Of a DNA stretch of 19,120 nucleotides, positions 1-7,465 are shown piece after piece; position 1 is the first letter of the stretch, and every line of letters begins with the position of its first letter. The stretch comes from SIG437 sp045648985. Its GTDB lineage: Bacteria > Bacillota > Clostridia > UBA1381 > UBA9506. The notes under the pieces are model-generated. The model saw only the letters and a list, made by a program, of their open reading frames with translations. It was not told the DNA's origin and made no database searches. The stretch spans positions 1 to 19,120 of the forward strand of contig JAZROZ010000008.1 of NCBI GenBank assembly GCA_045648985.1. The letters run 5' to 3'. Position numbers and translations under genes: made by a program.

Positions 1-948
1 CTTGGTATCGTTTTGACACCAAAGCATATAACGGAGCTTTTCTGTGATTTGGTTGATATTAAACCAACGGACACAGTTTTCGATCCGTGCTGTGGCACGG
101 CAGGGTTTTTGATTGCGGCTATGCATAAAATGTTAAAGCAAGCAGCAATCGACAACGAAAAGCGGAACATAAGACAAAAGCAACTGCACGGCGTTGAACT
201 TCAACCCTACATGTTCACGATAGCTACAACTAATATGATACTTCGGGGCGATGGCAAGAGCAACCTTATAGATACGGACTTTTTGAAGTTAAACCCCAAT
301 CAGTTGCAGTTAAAGGGTGCGACAGTAGGCTTTATGAATCCGCCATACTCACAAGGTAGTAAAGCAAACCCCGATTTGTACGAGATAGCGTTCACGGAGC
401 ATCTGTTGAACAGCTTGACAGTCGGGGCGAGGTGTGCCGTTATCGTTCCGCAGTCTGCTATGACCGGAAAGAGCAAGGACGAGCAAGCCGTCAAAGAGAG
501 CATTTTGAAACATCACACGCTTGAGGGCGTTATCTCATTGAGCAAAGACACCTTTTACGGTGTGGGTACTGTTCCGTGTATTGCAGTCTTTACGGCTGGC
601 ATACCGCACGAAGCGGACAAGATTTGCAAATTTATCAATTTTGAAAATGACGGCTTTAAGGTTTCCCCACACATAGGACTGATTGAAACCGAATCAGCAA
701 AGGACAAGAAAGCACATCTTTTGTCTGTATGGCGTGAGGAAATGGAAGCCGAGAGCAAGTTCTGTGTATATACAACAGTTGAAGATACGGACGAATGGCT
801 ACATAGTTTTTACTATTTCAATGATACGGTACCGAGCGAGGAAGATTTTGAAAAGACAATCGGCGATTATCTAACATTCGAGTTTTCTATGGTTATGCAA
901 AACAAAGAGTATTTGTTTAAAGGGGGCGACGAAAATGTTAAGTCTTAA
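1..948 (+). CDS. N6-adenine DNA methylase (HsdM-like), 5' end missing
   Basis: This is the SAM-dependent adenine methyltransferase core of a type I-like restriction-modification system. The frame is open from base 1 (codons for LGIV precede the TTG at 13), and LGIVLTPKHITELF reads as the internal family block (usually TPxxI/VxxL). The TTG is therefore probably an internal Leu codon and the true start lies upstream of the window. Counting from that TTG, motif I for SAM binding is DPCCGTAGFL at residues 24-33 and the catalytic motif IV is NPPY at 109-112, which marks it as an N6-adenine enzyme. The N-terminal helical domain is not in the window. The stop overlaps the specificity gene by 14 bp, which suggests translational coupling. 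No restriction subunit is visible here; it could lie upstream. Confidence 0.85.
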   Translation, partial: LGIVLTPKHITELFCDLVDIKPTDTVFDPCCGTAGFLIAAMHKMLKQAAIDNEKRNIRQKQLHGVELQPYMFTIATTNMILRGDGKSNLIDTDFLKLNPNQLQLKGATVGFMNPPYSQGSKANPDLYEIAFTEHLLNSLTVGARCAVIVPQSAMTGKSKDEQAVKESILKHHTLEGVISLSKDTFYGVGTVPCIAVFTAGIPHEADKICKFINFENDGFKVSPHIGLIETESAKDKKAHLLSVWREEMEAESKFCVYTTVEDTDEWLHSFYYFNDTVPSEEDFEKTIGDYLTFEFSMVMQNKEYLFKGGDENVKS

Positions 949-1969
949 TGATAGAGCATGGAAAGAGTTTACCTTCGAGCAACTATTCATTGTTAAAAGA
1001 GGTCAGTCAGTATATAAACAATATATGAAGCGTGGCAATATCCCCTATGTGAGTGCATCTGCATCTAACAACGGAATAACAGACTATGTTGACAAGCCGA
1101 ACAGAGCAGCAAATATGATTTCATTAGCCTATGACGGAAGTGTCGGCTCCGCTTTTTATCAAAATACACCTTGGTTTGCAAGTGAAAAAATTGTATCAAT
1201 AGAATTGAAAGACCAGCCGCTTAATCGCTATATAGCTATGTTTTTGTGCCGAGTGATACATAACCAAAAAGACAAATACAACTATGCTTATAAATGGAGC
1301 GTAGGAATACGGATGATGCGTAGCAAGATACTTGTCCCCATTACCGACGACGGACAACCGGACTATGCTTTTATGGAGCAGTACATCAGGGAGCGAGAGG
1401 ACAAGCTCAAACAGAAATATATTGACTTCATCGGCGACAATTACGACATAGGGGGGGTACTTCCAAGCCTTGAAAATAAGGCATGGGCGGTGTTTAACCT
1501 CAAAGACCTATTTGACATTATACAAAGAGGAAAACGCCTTGTGCGTGAACATCAGCAAGCAGGCACAATGCCCTATGTATCATCGACAGCAATGAATAAT
1601 GGTATTGACGGCTTTATCAGTACGGAACGGACGACGAGAGAGTTTTCAAACTGTTTGACGATAGCAAACAGCGGAAGTGTCGGCAGTAGCTTTTATCAGC
1701 CATCGAAATTCATAGCCTCAGACCACATAACCCACTTGAAGAACGACAGCTACACAATGTATGTCTATCTGTTCATCGCTACAATGACAAAGCGAATGAG
1801 TGAGAAATACAACTTTAACCGAGAGATTAACGACTATCGAATATCAAAAGAGAAGATACTGCTCCCCACAACCGACGAGGGCAGCCCCGACTATGAGTAT
1901 ATGGAGCAGTACATCAAAGCCGTTATGTTCGGGAAGTACAAAAAATATCTTGAATATGCACAAAAATAG
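935..1969 (+). CDS. Type I-like restriction-modification specificity subunit (HsdS)
   Basis: DNA-recognition subunit expected to pair with the overlapping methylase and direct it to a bipartite target. The 344 residues form two similar halves. The first begins AWKEFTFEQLFIVKRG and contains PYVSASASNNGI; the second begins AWAVFNLKDLFDIIQRG and contains PYVSSTAMNNGI. Each half ends in a matching conserved segment (PDYAFMEQYIRE and PDYEYMEQYIKA) followed by a Lys-rich helix. This is the two-TRD plus conserved-helix layout of HsdS (PF01420). The ATG at 935 has an aaaggggg ribosome binding site a few bases upstream, inside the methylase gene. The target sequence cannot be read from the protein. 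Such genes on mobile elements often vary by TRD exchange; no inverted partial hsdS copy is seen in this window. Confidence 0.85.
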   Translation: MLSLNDRAWKEFTFEQLFIVKRGQSVYKQYMKRGNIPYVSASASNNGITDYVDKPNRAANMISLAYDGSVGSAFYQNTPWFASEKIVSIELKDQPLNRYIAMFLCRVIHNQKDKYNYAYKWSVGIRMMRSKILVPITDDGQPDYAFMEQYIREREDKLKQKYIDFIGDNYDIGGVLPSLENKAWAVFNLKDLFDIIQRGKRLVREHQQAGTMPYVSSTAMNNGIDGFISTERTTREFSNCLTIANSGSVGSSFYQPSKFIASDHITHLKNDSYTMYVYLFIATMTKRMSEKYNFNREINDYRISKEKILLPTTDEGSPDYEYMEQYIKAVMFGKYKKYLEYAQK

Positions 1970-1972
1970 AAG

Positions 1973-2000
1973 AAGCCGCACCGAAAGGGGCGGTTTTCTT
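1973..2000 (+). terminator. Rho-independent terminator after hsdS
   Basis: Just after the hsdS stop, a GC-rich hairpin (left arm 1975-1982, GAAA tetraloop 1983-1986, right arm 1987-1994, one A-G mismatch) is followed by a TTTTCTTGTT tract. It isolates the methylase/specificity pair from the recombinase gene. Confidence 0.75.
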
Positions 2001-2034
2001 GTTGTTGGAAAATATTCTTTTTTAGTGATATAGC

Positions 2035-2063
2035 TTGCAATTTAAAGCAAAGTATGTTACAAT
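2035..2063 (+). promoter_or_regulatory. Sigma-A type promoter of the recombinase gene
   Basis: A -35 box TTGCAA (2035-2040), a 17-bp spacer and a -10 box TACAAT (2058-2063). The start codon at 2097 is preceded by AAGGAG at 2080-2085. This gives the recombinase its own transcript, independent of the cargo genes. Confidence 0.75.
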
Positions 2064-2096
2064 GTTGTTAGTAAATATAAAGGAGTTGAAAACAAT

Positions 2097-4331
2097 ATGG
2101 TAAGTAAAAGCCTTGACGAGCTTTTGAAAATACCAGATTGCGAATGGGAAGAAGAAATCTCCCTTTACGCTCGTATTTCTGTTGATTTAGAGGACGAAGA
2201 AGACGACAACCTTTCTATCGAAAATCAGCTTAAAATTATGAAAAATGAGATTGCAAGGCGTTTTCCTAAATGCACATATAAGGAATATATTGACCGAGAC
2301 CGCAGCGGATACACTTTTGAAGAACGAGAGAACTATCAGCGTATGAAAGAGCGACTTGTAAGCGGTCAGTCAAGAATACTTATGGTAAAGGACTTTTCAC
2401 GATTTGCAAGGCGTACCGGAAAAGGACTTGTTGAACTCGAAGAAATCAAAGATGCAGGTAATCGTATAATCAGCGTAAGCGACGGCATAGACTTTCCCAA
2501 AGACGACAAATGGTTTGTAATAAGTTTCTACTTTGTTATAAACGAACAGCCAGTCACCGAAGCCAGCCGCAAGGTTAAAGGGAGCATTACTGTAATGCAA
2601 AACGAGGGCGAGTGGCTTTGTAGTGTACCTTATGGGTATGTGATAAAGCAAGTCGGCAAAAAGAATGTTGTAGCCGTTGTCCCCGAAGAAGCCGAAGTCG
2701 TGAGAGAAATATATCGTCTATATGCTTATGAGGGTTGGGGATATAAGAAGATAGCAAACTACTTAACATCAAAGCATATACCGACACCGACACAATGCTA
2801 TAAAAGGCGTAAGGAAGAAAACGGCGAGATATACAAAGGTAAGGTCAGCGAGGCGTGGGCTGTGCCGACTTTACAAGATTTGCTTAAAAATGACTACTAT
2901 GTCGGCACATACAGAGGTCACAAGTACACAAGGGAAAAGATAAACGGCAAAGACAAAAAGCTCGATACCTCAGAGCATATAGTCATAAAAGAACACCACG
3001 AAAGCATACTTGACGATAGACTTTTCCTTTTTACACAAGGGGAGCTTTCACGCCGTACAAGTAAAACAACACATTACAGAGGTACAAAGAAGTATGACAC
3101 ACCATACACAAGCTACCTTTTCTGTGGTGAGTGCGGAAGCCCGATGTTCAGCCGTAGCCGACCCGATTTAGCACCTTCTTATATATGCGGAACTTATCAC
3201 AAGAGAGGTCTTGACTTCTGCACATCACACCACACAAGGACAGACTTTCTTGACGGCGTGCTTAAAGATTATGTCCGTATGGTAAAGGAAAATTGCACCG
3301 ATATAATAGCGGAGCTTGAGCAAGCAATCGCAAGCGAAGCCGACAGCGTAAAGGAAACCGAAAAGCTGTATGACCATTTACAGAAACAGCTTAAACTTGC
3401 AAAGGAAGAACTGAAAGCAACCAAGAAGCAGAAAATAAAAGAGCTTGCACGAAATCAGGACGACCCCGAACTTATAGAGGAAACTTTCAGGGAAATCGAG
3501 GAAGAAATCACAGACCGCATTCAGGGACTTCGTGAACAGATAGAACAAGTCGCAAACAGACAGAGCCGAGTTGTTGAGATAGCACGAACATCTAAAACAG
3601 TCTTTGAAGTCTTTGACAACATACTGAACAAGCCGACACTTGACCGCATTGACATAGGCTTGATTGTAGATAAGATTTTAGTCTATGAAAGCGGAATTGT
3701 CGAAGTAAAGCTCAAGGCAGACATCAACGCTTTGTTAGGTATCAGCACATTACCGAGCGAGGAAAAAGCCGTAAATTTTAATTTTGACAGTATGAGTAAC
3801 TTATACACCGCCCACTATTCCCAAAAGGTACGCAACCAAAAGGGAAAGGCTTATACTGTCAATGTTGTCTGTGAGGGCGACCCATTAGAGATATATACTG
3901 ACAGAGACGGAGAAGTTATTTTCAAAAAATACTCACCTATTGGCGAAATCGGAGATTTTGCAAATCATTATGCAGAAAGCTTATCAAGAACTAGCGGACA
4001 TCCTACGTGTATTACAGACAAAGACAATGTCATAGCCGTATCAGGTGTTCCTAAAAGAGAGCTTTCGGATAAAAAAATAAGTGCTGAACTTGAAAAATTT
4101 ATGGAAGACAAGACAACGTTTATAAGTAATGGCAATAACAAAGATATGGTTAAAGTCATTGACGGCAATGAAAAATATACTGCAGGGGTTGTTGTTCCTA
4201 TTATATCGGAGGGTGACACAATAGGCTCTGTTGTCTTTTTCTCTAATGAATCCACTACGAAAATGGGTGAAGTCGAAGAAAAGCTTGCTAAATCTGCAGC
4301 AGGTTTTTTAGGAAGACATATGGAACAATAA
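2097..4331 (+). CDS. Large serine recombinase fused in frame to SpoVT C-terminal part
   Basis: Site-specific integrase/excisionase of the element. Residues ~21-170 are the resolvase catalytic domain: YARIS with the nucleophile Ser28, then SIENQ, DRDRSGYTF and VKDFSRFARR. The recombinase domain (PF07508 type) follows, with PYGYV and NDYYVGTYRG. A zinc ribbon starts near residue 343 (FCGECGSPMFSR, later YICGTYHKRG and DFC). A long charged coiled coil (~400-500) and a recombinase C-terminal region come next. From residue 593 (base 3873) the protein becomes SpoVT: EGDPLEIYTDRDGEV, KKYSPIGEIGDFA, and a GAF-like domain ending MGEVEEKLAKSAAGFLGRHMEQ. The recombinase has no stop codon of its own before the junction, so the chromosomal spoVT frame supplies the C-terminus. 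I found no ribosome binding site for separate translation of the SpoVT part. Whether the fused tail is tolerated or functional is unknown. Confidence 0.9.
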   Translation: MVSKSLDELLKIPDCEWEEEISLYARISVDLEDEEDDNLSIENQLKIMKNEIARRFPKCTYKEYIDRDRSGYTFEERENYQRMKERLVSGQSRILMVKDFSRFARRTGKGLVELEEIKDAGNRIISVSDGIDFPKDDKWFVISFYFVINEQPVTEASRKVKGSITVMQNEGEWLCSVPYGYVIKQVGKKNVVAVVPEEAEVVREIYRLYAYEGWGYKKIANYLTSKHIPTPTQCYKRRKEENGEIYKGKVSEAWAVPTLQDLLKNDYYVGTYRGHKYTREKINGKDKKLDTSEHIVIKEHHESILDDRLFLFTQGELSRRTSKTTHYRGTKKYDTPYTSYLFCGECGSPMFSRSRPDLAPSYICGTYHKRGLDFCTSHHTRTDFLDGVLKDYVRMVKENCTDIIAELEQAIASEADSVKETEKLYDHLQKQLKLAKEELKATKKQKIKELARNQDDPELIEETFREIEEEITDRIQGLREQIEQVANRQSRVVEIARTSKTVFEVFDNILNKPTLDRIDIGLIVDKILVYESGIVEVKLKADINALLGISTLPSEEKAVNFNFDSMSNLYTAHYSQKVRNQKGKAYTVNVVCEGDPLEIYTDRDGEVIFKKYSPIGEIGDFANHYAESLSRTSGHPTCITDKDNVIAVSGVPKRELSDKKISAELEKFMEDKTTFISNGNNKDMVKVIDGNEKYTAGVVVPIISEGDTIGSVVFFSNESTTKMGEVEEKLAKSAAGFLGRHMEQ
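3852..3903. other. Probable attR junction, element to spoVT
   Basis: SpoVT homology starts sharply at the Glu codon at 3873 (EGDP), while upstream residues (YTVNVVC) do not match the SpoVT AbrB domain, where a residue such as Arg-Ile-Arg/Lys normally precedes EGDP. The crossover is therefore inferred near 3871-3884 (gtgagggcgaccca). An imperfect direct repeat, TATACTGTCA (3852-3861) and TATACTGACA (3894-3903), brackets it; it may be coincidental because serine recombinase half-sites are usually inverted. Confidence 0.6.
3873..4331 (+). pseudogene. spoVT: 3' portion of spoVT, separated from its 5' end by the element
   Basis: SpoVT is the forespore AbrB-family transcription factor that adjusts late sigma-G-dependent expression; in some Clostridia it has wider roles. 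About 152 codons remain: the second half of the AbrB swapped-hairpin DNA-binding domain (EGDPLEIYTDRDGEV), the linker KKYSPIGEIGDFA, and the C-terminal GAF-like domain (GHPTCITDKDNVIAVSG, VVVPIISEGDTIGSVV, MGEVEEKLAKSAAGFL). A full SpoVT is ~178-180 residues, so roughly the first 29 are missing: the MKATGIVRRIDDLGR-type start and the strand that contacts DNA. They should lie at the far end of the element. As it stands the gene cannot make normal SpoVT unless the element excises. It is called pseudogene only for its interrupted state; the reading frame itself is intact. Confidence 0.85.
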
Positions 4332-4340
4332 ATAAAAATA

Positions 4341-4379
4341 AAGAAAGTAGCTTTGATGACTTGTCAAAGCTACTTTCTT
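4341..4379. terminator. Bidirectional terminator between spoVT and the Na/Pi gene
   Basis: A perfect 16-bp inverted repeat (AAGAAAGTAGCTTTGA at 4341-4356, its complement at 4364-4379) with a 7-nt loop. A T-rich tail follows on the minus strand and a weaker one on the plus strand. It lies between two convergent genes and probably ends both transcripts. Confidence 0.85.
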
Positions 4380-4438
4380 ATTATTCAGTAAATTGAATAC
4401 CAAGAATTTTAGTTTTTTATTAAAATTTATGATATAAT

Positions 4439-6199
4439 TTAATCGACATTATATTTTAGTTTATAAGTTTCATAAAGTTCTGTAAATTCTTTACCATCCC
4501 CGGCCTTTAAATTCTGGAGATATTCATGTGTTTCGAAAGAATCGTTACTGATTTCAATGAAACAAACTGCAATATTTGAACAATGGTCCGCTACTCTTTC
4601 ACAGTTTGTAAGAAGGTCTGAAAGAATAAATCCAAGCTCAATAGTACAGTCACCCTGTCTCAGACGTTCAATATGACTATTTTTAATTTTTCTCTGTAGC
4701 CTGTCAATAACCTGTTCTAACGGCTCAACAGTTTTTGCCAAAGAAATATCGTTATCTACAAGTGAGTCAACCGCAATCTCTAATATTTCATTTACAGCCG
4801 CAATAATAACTTTGATATCTTTTTTTGCTTTCTGTGAAAAATCAATTTTCTTTTCATATATCTCTTTTGCTACTTCAGCAAGGTTTAAAGCGTGGTCGGA
4901 AATACGTTCAATGTCACCAATACAGTGCAGAAGTTCAGTCACAACCTTGCTGTCTTTAGAAGACATACTGTTTGCTGCAATCTTAATCAAATATGTGCTT
5001 GTTTTGTCTTCGTATTTATCAACAAGTTCTTCATTTGATTTGATTTTTTCAAATATTGATGGCTCAAAATTTTCCATTAGATCTGAAGCCTTAACGAAAG
5101 TATCTCTCGAAAGTTTCGCCATATCACAAACGAGTTCTCTACACTTTTCAACCGCAAATGATGGCATGTCTAAGAAACGTTCATCTAAAGCATCAAAAAC
5201 TTCATACTGTTTATCTTTTTCATTACTTTTAATTGTTTTTACTGCTAGTTTTTCAACTATATTAACAAATGGCATTAAAACGATTGTTGATAAGATATTA
5301 AAAAGTGTATGAATAACAGCAATATCTAATGCTCCTGCTCTTTGTGTCATAAATTCAAAACCTATAAAATGGTTTAATAAATAGAAGATTGAACATACAA
5401 CTATAACACCTATCATTTTAATATATAAACAACAAATAGCAACTCTTTTAGATTCAGTATTGCCGCTTATTGATGAAATTATTGGTGTAATTGTTGTTCC
5501 TATATTTTGTCCTAAAACCACAGGAATTACAGTCGAATATGGCATAATGCAAGAAAGTGAAAGAGCCTGAAGTACGCCTACCGATGCTGAAGAAGACTGT
5601 ATAACGGCTGTAAATATTGTACCAACCACAATGCCCATAACTGGATTATTCGAGAACATTGTCAAAATATTTGTAAACGCCTCGTTTTCTCTCAATCCCT
5701 CAACAGACGAACTCATCATTTCCATACCAAACATCAATACAGAAAAGCCAATTAAAATACACGCTGTATTTTTTCTTCTGTCCGATTTTGCAACCATTGT
5801 CATTATTACACCTATTGCTGCAAGAATTGGAGTAAAAGAGTCAGGTTTTAATAGCTTTAAGATTAATTGAGCACCTTCAATTTCTGCTGTACTTAAAAGC
5901 CATGCAGTAACAGTCGTACCGATATTGGCACCCATAATAATCGGTATGGTTTGTCCAAGCTTCATAATTCCTGAGTTAACAAAGCCGACAAGCATAACCG
6001 TTGTAGCAGATGAAGACTGAATAACTGCAGTTACAATAAGACCAAGCAAAAAACCCTTCCATGACGTTGATGTTAATCTTGCAAGTATTGACTCAAGCTT
6101 TCCACCTGCAAGTTTTTTCAAGCTATCACCCATAAGGTCCATGCCATAGAGGAACAGTGCGAGTCCACCAATAAGAGCTAAAATACTAAAAATATCCAT
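4439..6199 (-). CDS. Na+/phosphate cotransporter family protein with PhoU-like C-terminal domain
   Basis: Membrane transporter of the NptA/PF02690 family, expected to couple sodium to phosphate uptake. The two inverted repeats each carry the family signature: QSSSATTVMLVGF with GANIGTTVTAW in the first and QSSSASVGVLQAL with GQNIGTTITPI in the second, set in several hydrophobic segments over residues ~1-320. The remaining ~250 residues are soluble, helical and PhoU-like (ERISDHALNLAE, ERVADHCSNIAV), the usual regulatory tail in bacterial members. The ATG at 6199 was chosen because AAGGA lies about 9 nt upstream; a GTG at 6220 would place the start over this ribosome binding site. It appears to be monocistronic, with a promoter at 6259-6287 and a shared terminator at 4341-4379. 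Phosphate specificity is inferred from the family. Confidence 0.9.
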   Translation of the reverse strand: MDIFSILALIGGLALFLYGMDLMGDSLKKLAGGKLESILARLTSTSWKGFLLGLIVTAVIQSSSATTVMLVGFVNSGIMKLGQTIPIIMGANIGTTVTAWLLSTAEIEGAQLILKLLKPDSFTPILAAIGVIMTMVAKSDRRKNTACILIGFSVLMFGMEMMSSSVEGLRENEAFTNILTMFSNNPVMGIVVGTIFTAVIQSSSASVGVLQALSLSCIMPYSTVIPVVLGQNIGTTITPIISSISGNTESKRVAICCLYIKMIGVIVVCSIFYLLNHFIGFEFMTQRAGALDIAVIHTLFNILSTIVLMPFVNIVEKLAVKTIKSNEKDKQYEVFDALDERFLDMPSFAVEKCRELVCDMAKLSRDTFVKASDLMENFEPSIFEKIKSNEELVDKYEDKTSTYLIKIAANSMSSKDSKVVTELLHCIGDIERISDHALNLAEVAKEIYEKKIDFSQKAKKDIKVIIAAVNEILEIAVDSLVDNDISLAKTVEPLEQVIDRLQRKIKNSHIERLRQGDCTIELGFILSDLLTNCERVADHCSNIAVCFIEISNDSFETHEYLQNLKAGDGKEFTELYETYKLKYNVD

Positions 6200-6258
6200 A
6201 TTGTTTTTTCCTTTCTTCACGAAAACAAACGATTAGATACCATAATCATCTTAATTAT

Positions 6259-6287
6259 ATAATAACATATTTATTATTTTCTGTAAA
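6259..6287 (-). promoter_or_regulatory. Promoter of the Na/Pi cotransporter gene
   Basis: On the minus strand, TTTACA (6282-6287), a 17-bp spacer and TATTAT (6259-6264), about 60 bp upstream of the start codon. A second TATAAT-like hexamer lies just downstream, so the exact start of transcription is uncertain. Confidence 0.55.
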
Positions 6288-6293
6288 GATTAA

Positions 6294-6347
6294 TATAATA
6301 AAAAAAGTGATAAATAAAATCAGATTAATTATGATTTTATTTATCAC
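6294..6347 (-). terminator. Terminator of the DUF6514-like gene
   Basis: A perfect 16-bp inverted repeat (6307-6322 with 6332-6347, 9-nt loop), followed on the minus strand by TTTTTTATTATATT. It lies 14 bp after the DUF6514-like stop codon. Confidence 0.85.
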
Positions 6348-6361
6348 ATCTACACAGTTTA

Positions 6362-6712
6362 TTATACTGCAGCAACTAAGAATTCTTCACTTACAAAATC
6401 TCCGGTGCCTATTAAATCTTCTAAGACTTCCTGCATACAAATGGGAGTTACACTATTCCTTGAAAGCTTATCTAAAACATCCATTGTTTCAGCTTCCGTA
6501 CAAAAAATATCGAATATTTTTCTATATTCAAAGTATGACGAGTTGTTTTCACGCTTATCTCGTTTACAGATTTCAATACCATATGTATTTACCGAAAATC
6601 CTTCAATCTGTACCTCCTTTTCTAAGATATAATAATCAAGTGAAAATCTCCGTTCTTCTCCGTCACATTCACTTGCTACGCTTACAGTTTTGTATAGCTT
6701 TCTCATCGCCAT
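6362..6712 (-). CDS. Small DUF6514-like protein, function unknown
   Basis: A ~116-residue soluble protein with no signal peptide or membrane segment. The pattern of an early YYILEKEV strand, a central YGIEICKRD strand and a C-terminal helical half ending VTPICMQEVLEDLI resembles the Clostridia-specific DUF6514 family. That assignment is from memory of the pattern, not a search. Three ATGs are close together (6721, 6712, 6706). The one at 6712 was chosen because GGAAGGGG (6722-6729) sits 9 nt upstream; it is too close to the ATG at 6721. It is a single-gene unit with its own promoter (6761-6789) and terminator (6294-6347), placed just after the SRP operon. No catalytic motif is visible. Confidence 0.65.
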   Translation of the reverse strand: MAMRKLYKTVSVASECDGEERRFSLDYYILEKEVQIEGFSVNTYGIEICKRDKRENNSSYFEYRKIFDIFCTEAETMDVLDKLSRNSVTPICMQEVLEDLIGTGDFVSEEFLVAAV

Positions 6713-6760
6713 ACAACTCATCCCCTTCCATATATTGTGTCATTCATTTCTTACAAATAC

Positions 6761-6789
6761 ATTATATAGTATTATTGCAAAAATTTCCA
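6761..6789 (-). promoter_or_regulatory. Promoter of the DUF6514-like gene
   Basis: On the minus strand, TGGAAA (6784-6789, 4 of 6 matches to TTGACA), a 17-bp spacer and a consensus TATAAT (6761-6766). Confidence 0.55.
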
Positions 6790-6812
6790 GTACCAAAAAA
6801 CGCACTCTTCGA

Positions 6813-6867
6813 CAAAAAAAAGAAAAAACGACATAAAATCCGTGATAAATAACAGATTTTATGTCGT
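6813..6867 (-). terminator. Terminator of the ylxM-ffh-rpsP-khpA operon
   Basis: A 13-bp perfect inverted repeat (6828-6840 with 6855-6867, 14-nt loop), followed on the minus strand by a strong T tract (TTTTTTCTTTTTTTT). It lies 24 bp past the khpA stop and marks the operon end. Confidence 0.9.
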
Positions 6868-6891
6868 ATCTGATTTCTTGTTACAAAAATA

Positions 6892-7122
6892 CTATTGAAG
6901 AATATCAACAATAACTTTTTTGCTTTCATGGCTTGCAGCAGCCTTCATTACAGTTCTGATAGATTTTGCAATTCTACCCTGTTTTCCGATTACTTTGCCC
7001 ATATCTGCTTCTGCAACGCGCAGACCTAGAACAACGTTTGAGCCTTCTTCGGTTTCTGTTACGCTGACTGCATCGGGTTCATCAACCAAAGCCTTTGCAA
7101 TAACAATCAAAAGGTCTTTCAT
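6892..7122 (-). CDS. khpA: KH-domain RNA-binding protein KhpA
   Basis: A 76-residue protein consisting of a single KH domain. The RNA-binding loop GKQG lies in the block MGKVIGKQGRIAKSIRT at residues ~41-57. Family members (YlqC/KhpA) bind RNA and pair with KhpB/Jag, affecting cell elongation and sRNA function in Gram-positives. The start has AGGAGG about 9 nt upstream. It follows rpsP by 20 bp in the usual ffh-rpsP-khpA order. In many Firmicutes rimM, trmD and rplS come next; here a strong terminator ends the operon. Confidence 0.93.
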   Translation of the reverse strand: MKDLLIVIAKALVDEPDAVSVTETEEGSNVVLGLRVAEADMGKVIGKQGRIAKSIRTVMKAAASHESKKVIVDILQ

Positions 7123-7142
7123 TTTAATTTCCTCCTATAGAC

Positions 7143-7388
7143 TTAGCCTATGATACCACTCTTTTTGAGTAATGTTTTAACAGTATCTGTAGGCTGAGCG
7201 CCGTTATCAAGCCACTTTTTAGCTTTTTCTCCATCAATTTTGATTTCTGAAGGATTTGTAAGAGGATTGTATGTTCCTATCTCTTCGATAAATCTACCAT
7301 CTCTGGGATATCTTGAATCAGCAACAACGACTCTATAAAAAGGAGCCTTCTTAGCACCCATTCTTCTTAATCTCATTTTTACTGCCAT
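7143..7388 (-). CDS. rpsP: 30S ribosomal protein S16
   Basis: Small-subunit ribosomal protein, 81 residues, the normal bacterial length. The N-terminus MAVKMRLRRMGAKKAPFYRVVVADSR and the block RDGRFIEEIGTYNP are diagnostic. The ATG at 7388 was chosen over the in-frame GTG at 7397 because AGGAGG lies 8 nt before it and MAVKMRL is the usual start; the GTG overlaps the ribosome binding site. The gap to ffh is 77 bp and shows no clear extra promoter, so it is probably cotranscribed. Confidence 0.97.
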   Translation of the reverse strand: MAVKMRLRRMGAKKAPFYRVVVADSRYPRDGRFIEEIGTYNPLTNPSEIKIDGEKAKKWLDNGAQPTDTVKTLLKKSGIIG

Positions 7389-7465
7389 GTGTTTCACCTC
7401 CTAAAAAATCTTTATGTTGTAAAATATTACAAACTTTTTATAATAACCGCAAAAGCGATTTTTAA

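Larger units (their letters stand above)
1..3883 (+). mobile_element. Right-hand end of an integrative element inserted in spoVT
   Basis: The stretch carries a DNA methylase, a specificity subunit and a large serine recombinase, all on the plus strand and reading towards the element end. This is typical cargo plus integrase at one end of a Clostridia integrative or conjugative element. The right boundary is set by homology: from about 3873 the reading frame matches the conserved SpoVT sequence EGDPLEIYTDRDGEV and everything downstream is chromosomal. The left boundary, conjugation genes and the other half of spoVT lie outside the window. The exact crossover dinucleotide cannot be fixed without the empty site; it should lie near 3871-3884. 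Confidence 0.8.

Noticed and set aside
13..15. TTG at 13 as the start codon of the methylase
   Set aside because: The frame is open upstream to the window edge and LGIVLTPKHI reads as the internal family block, so the gene most likely starts outside the window.
6307..6852. 181-codon plus-strand open frame over the DUF6514-like gene
   Set aside because: It starts in one terminator hairpin and ends in another, has poor amino-acid composition for a real protein, and is antisense to a gene with a good start signal.
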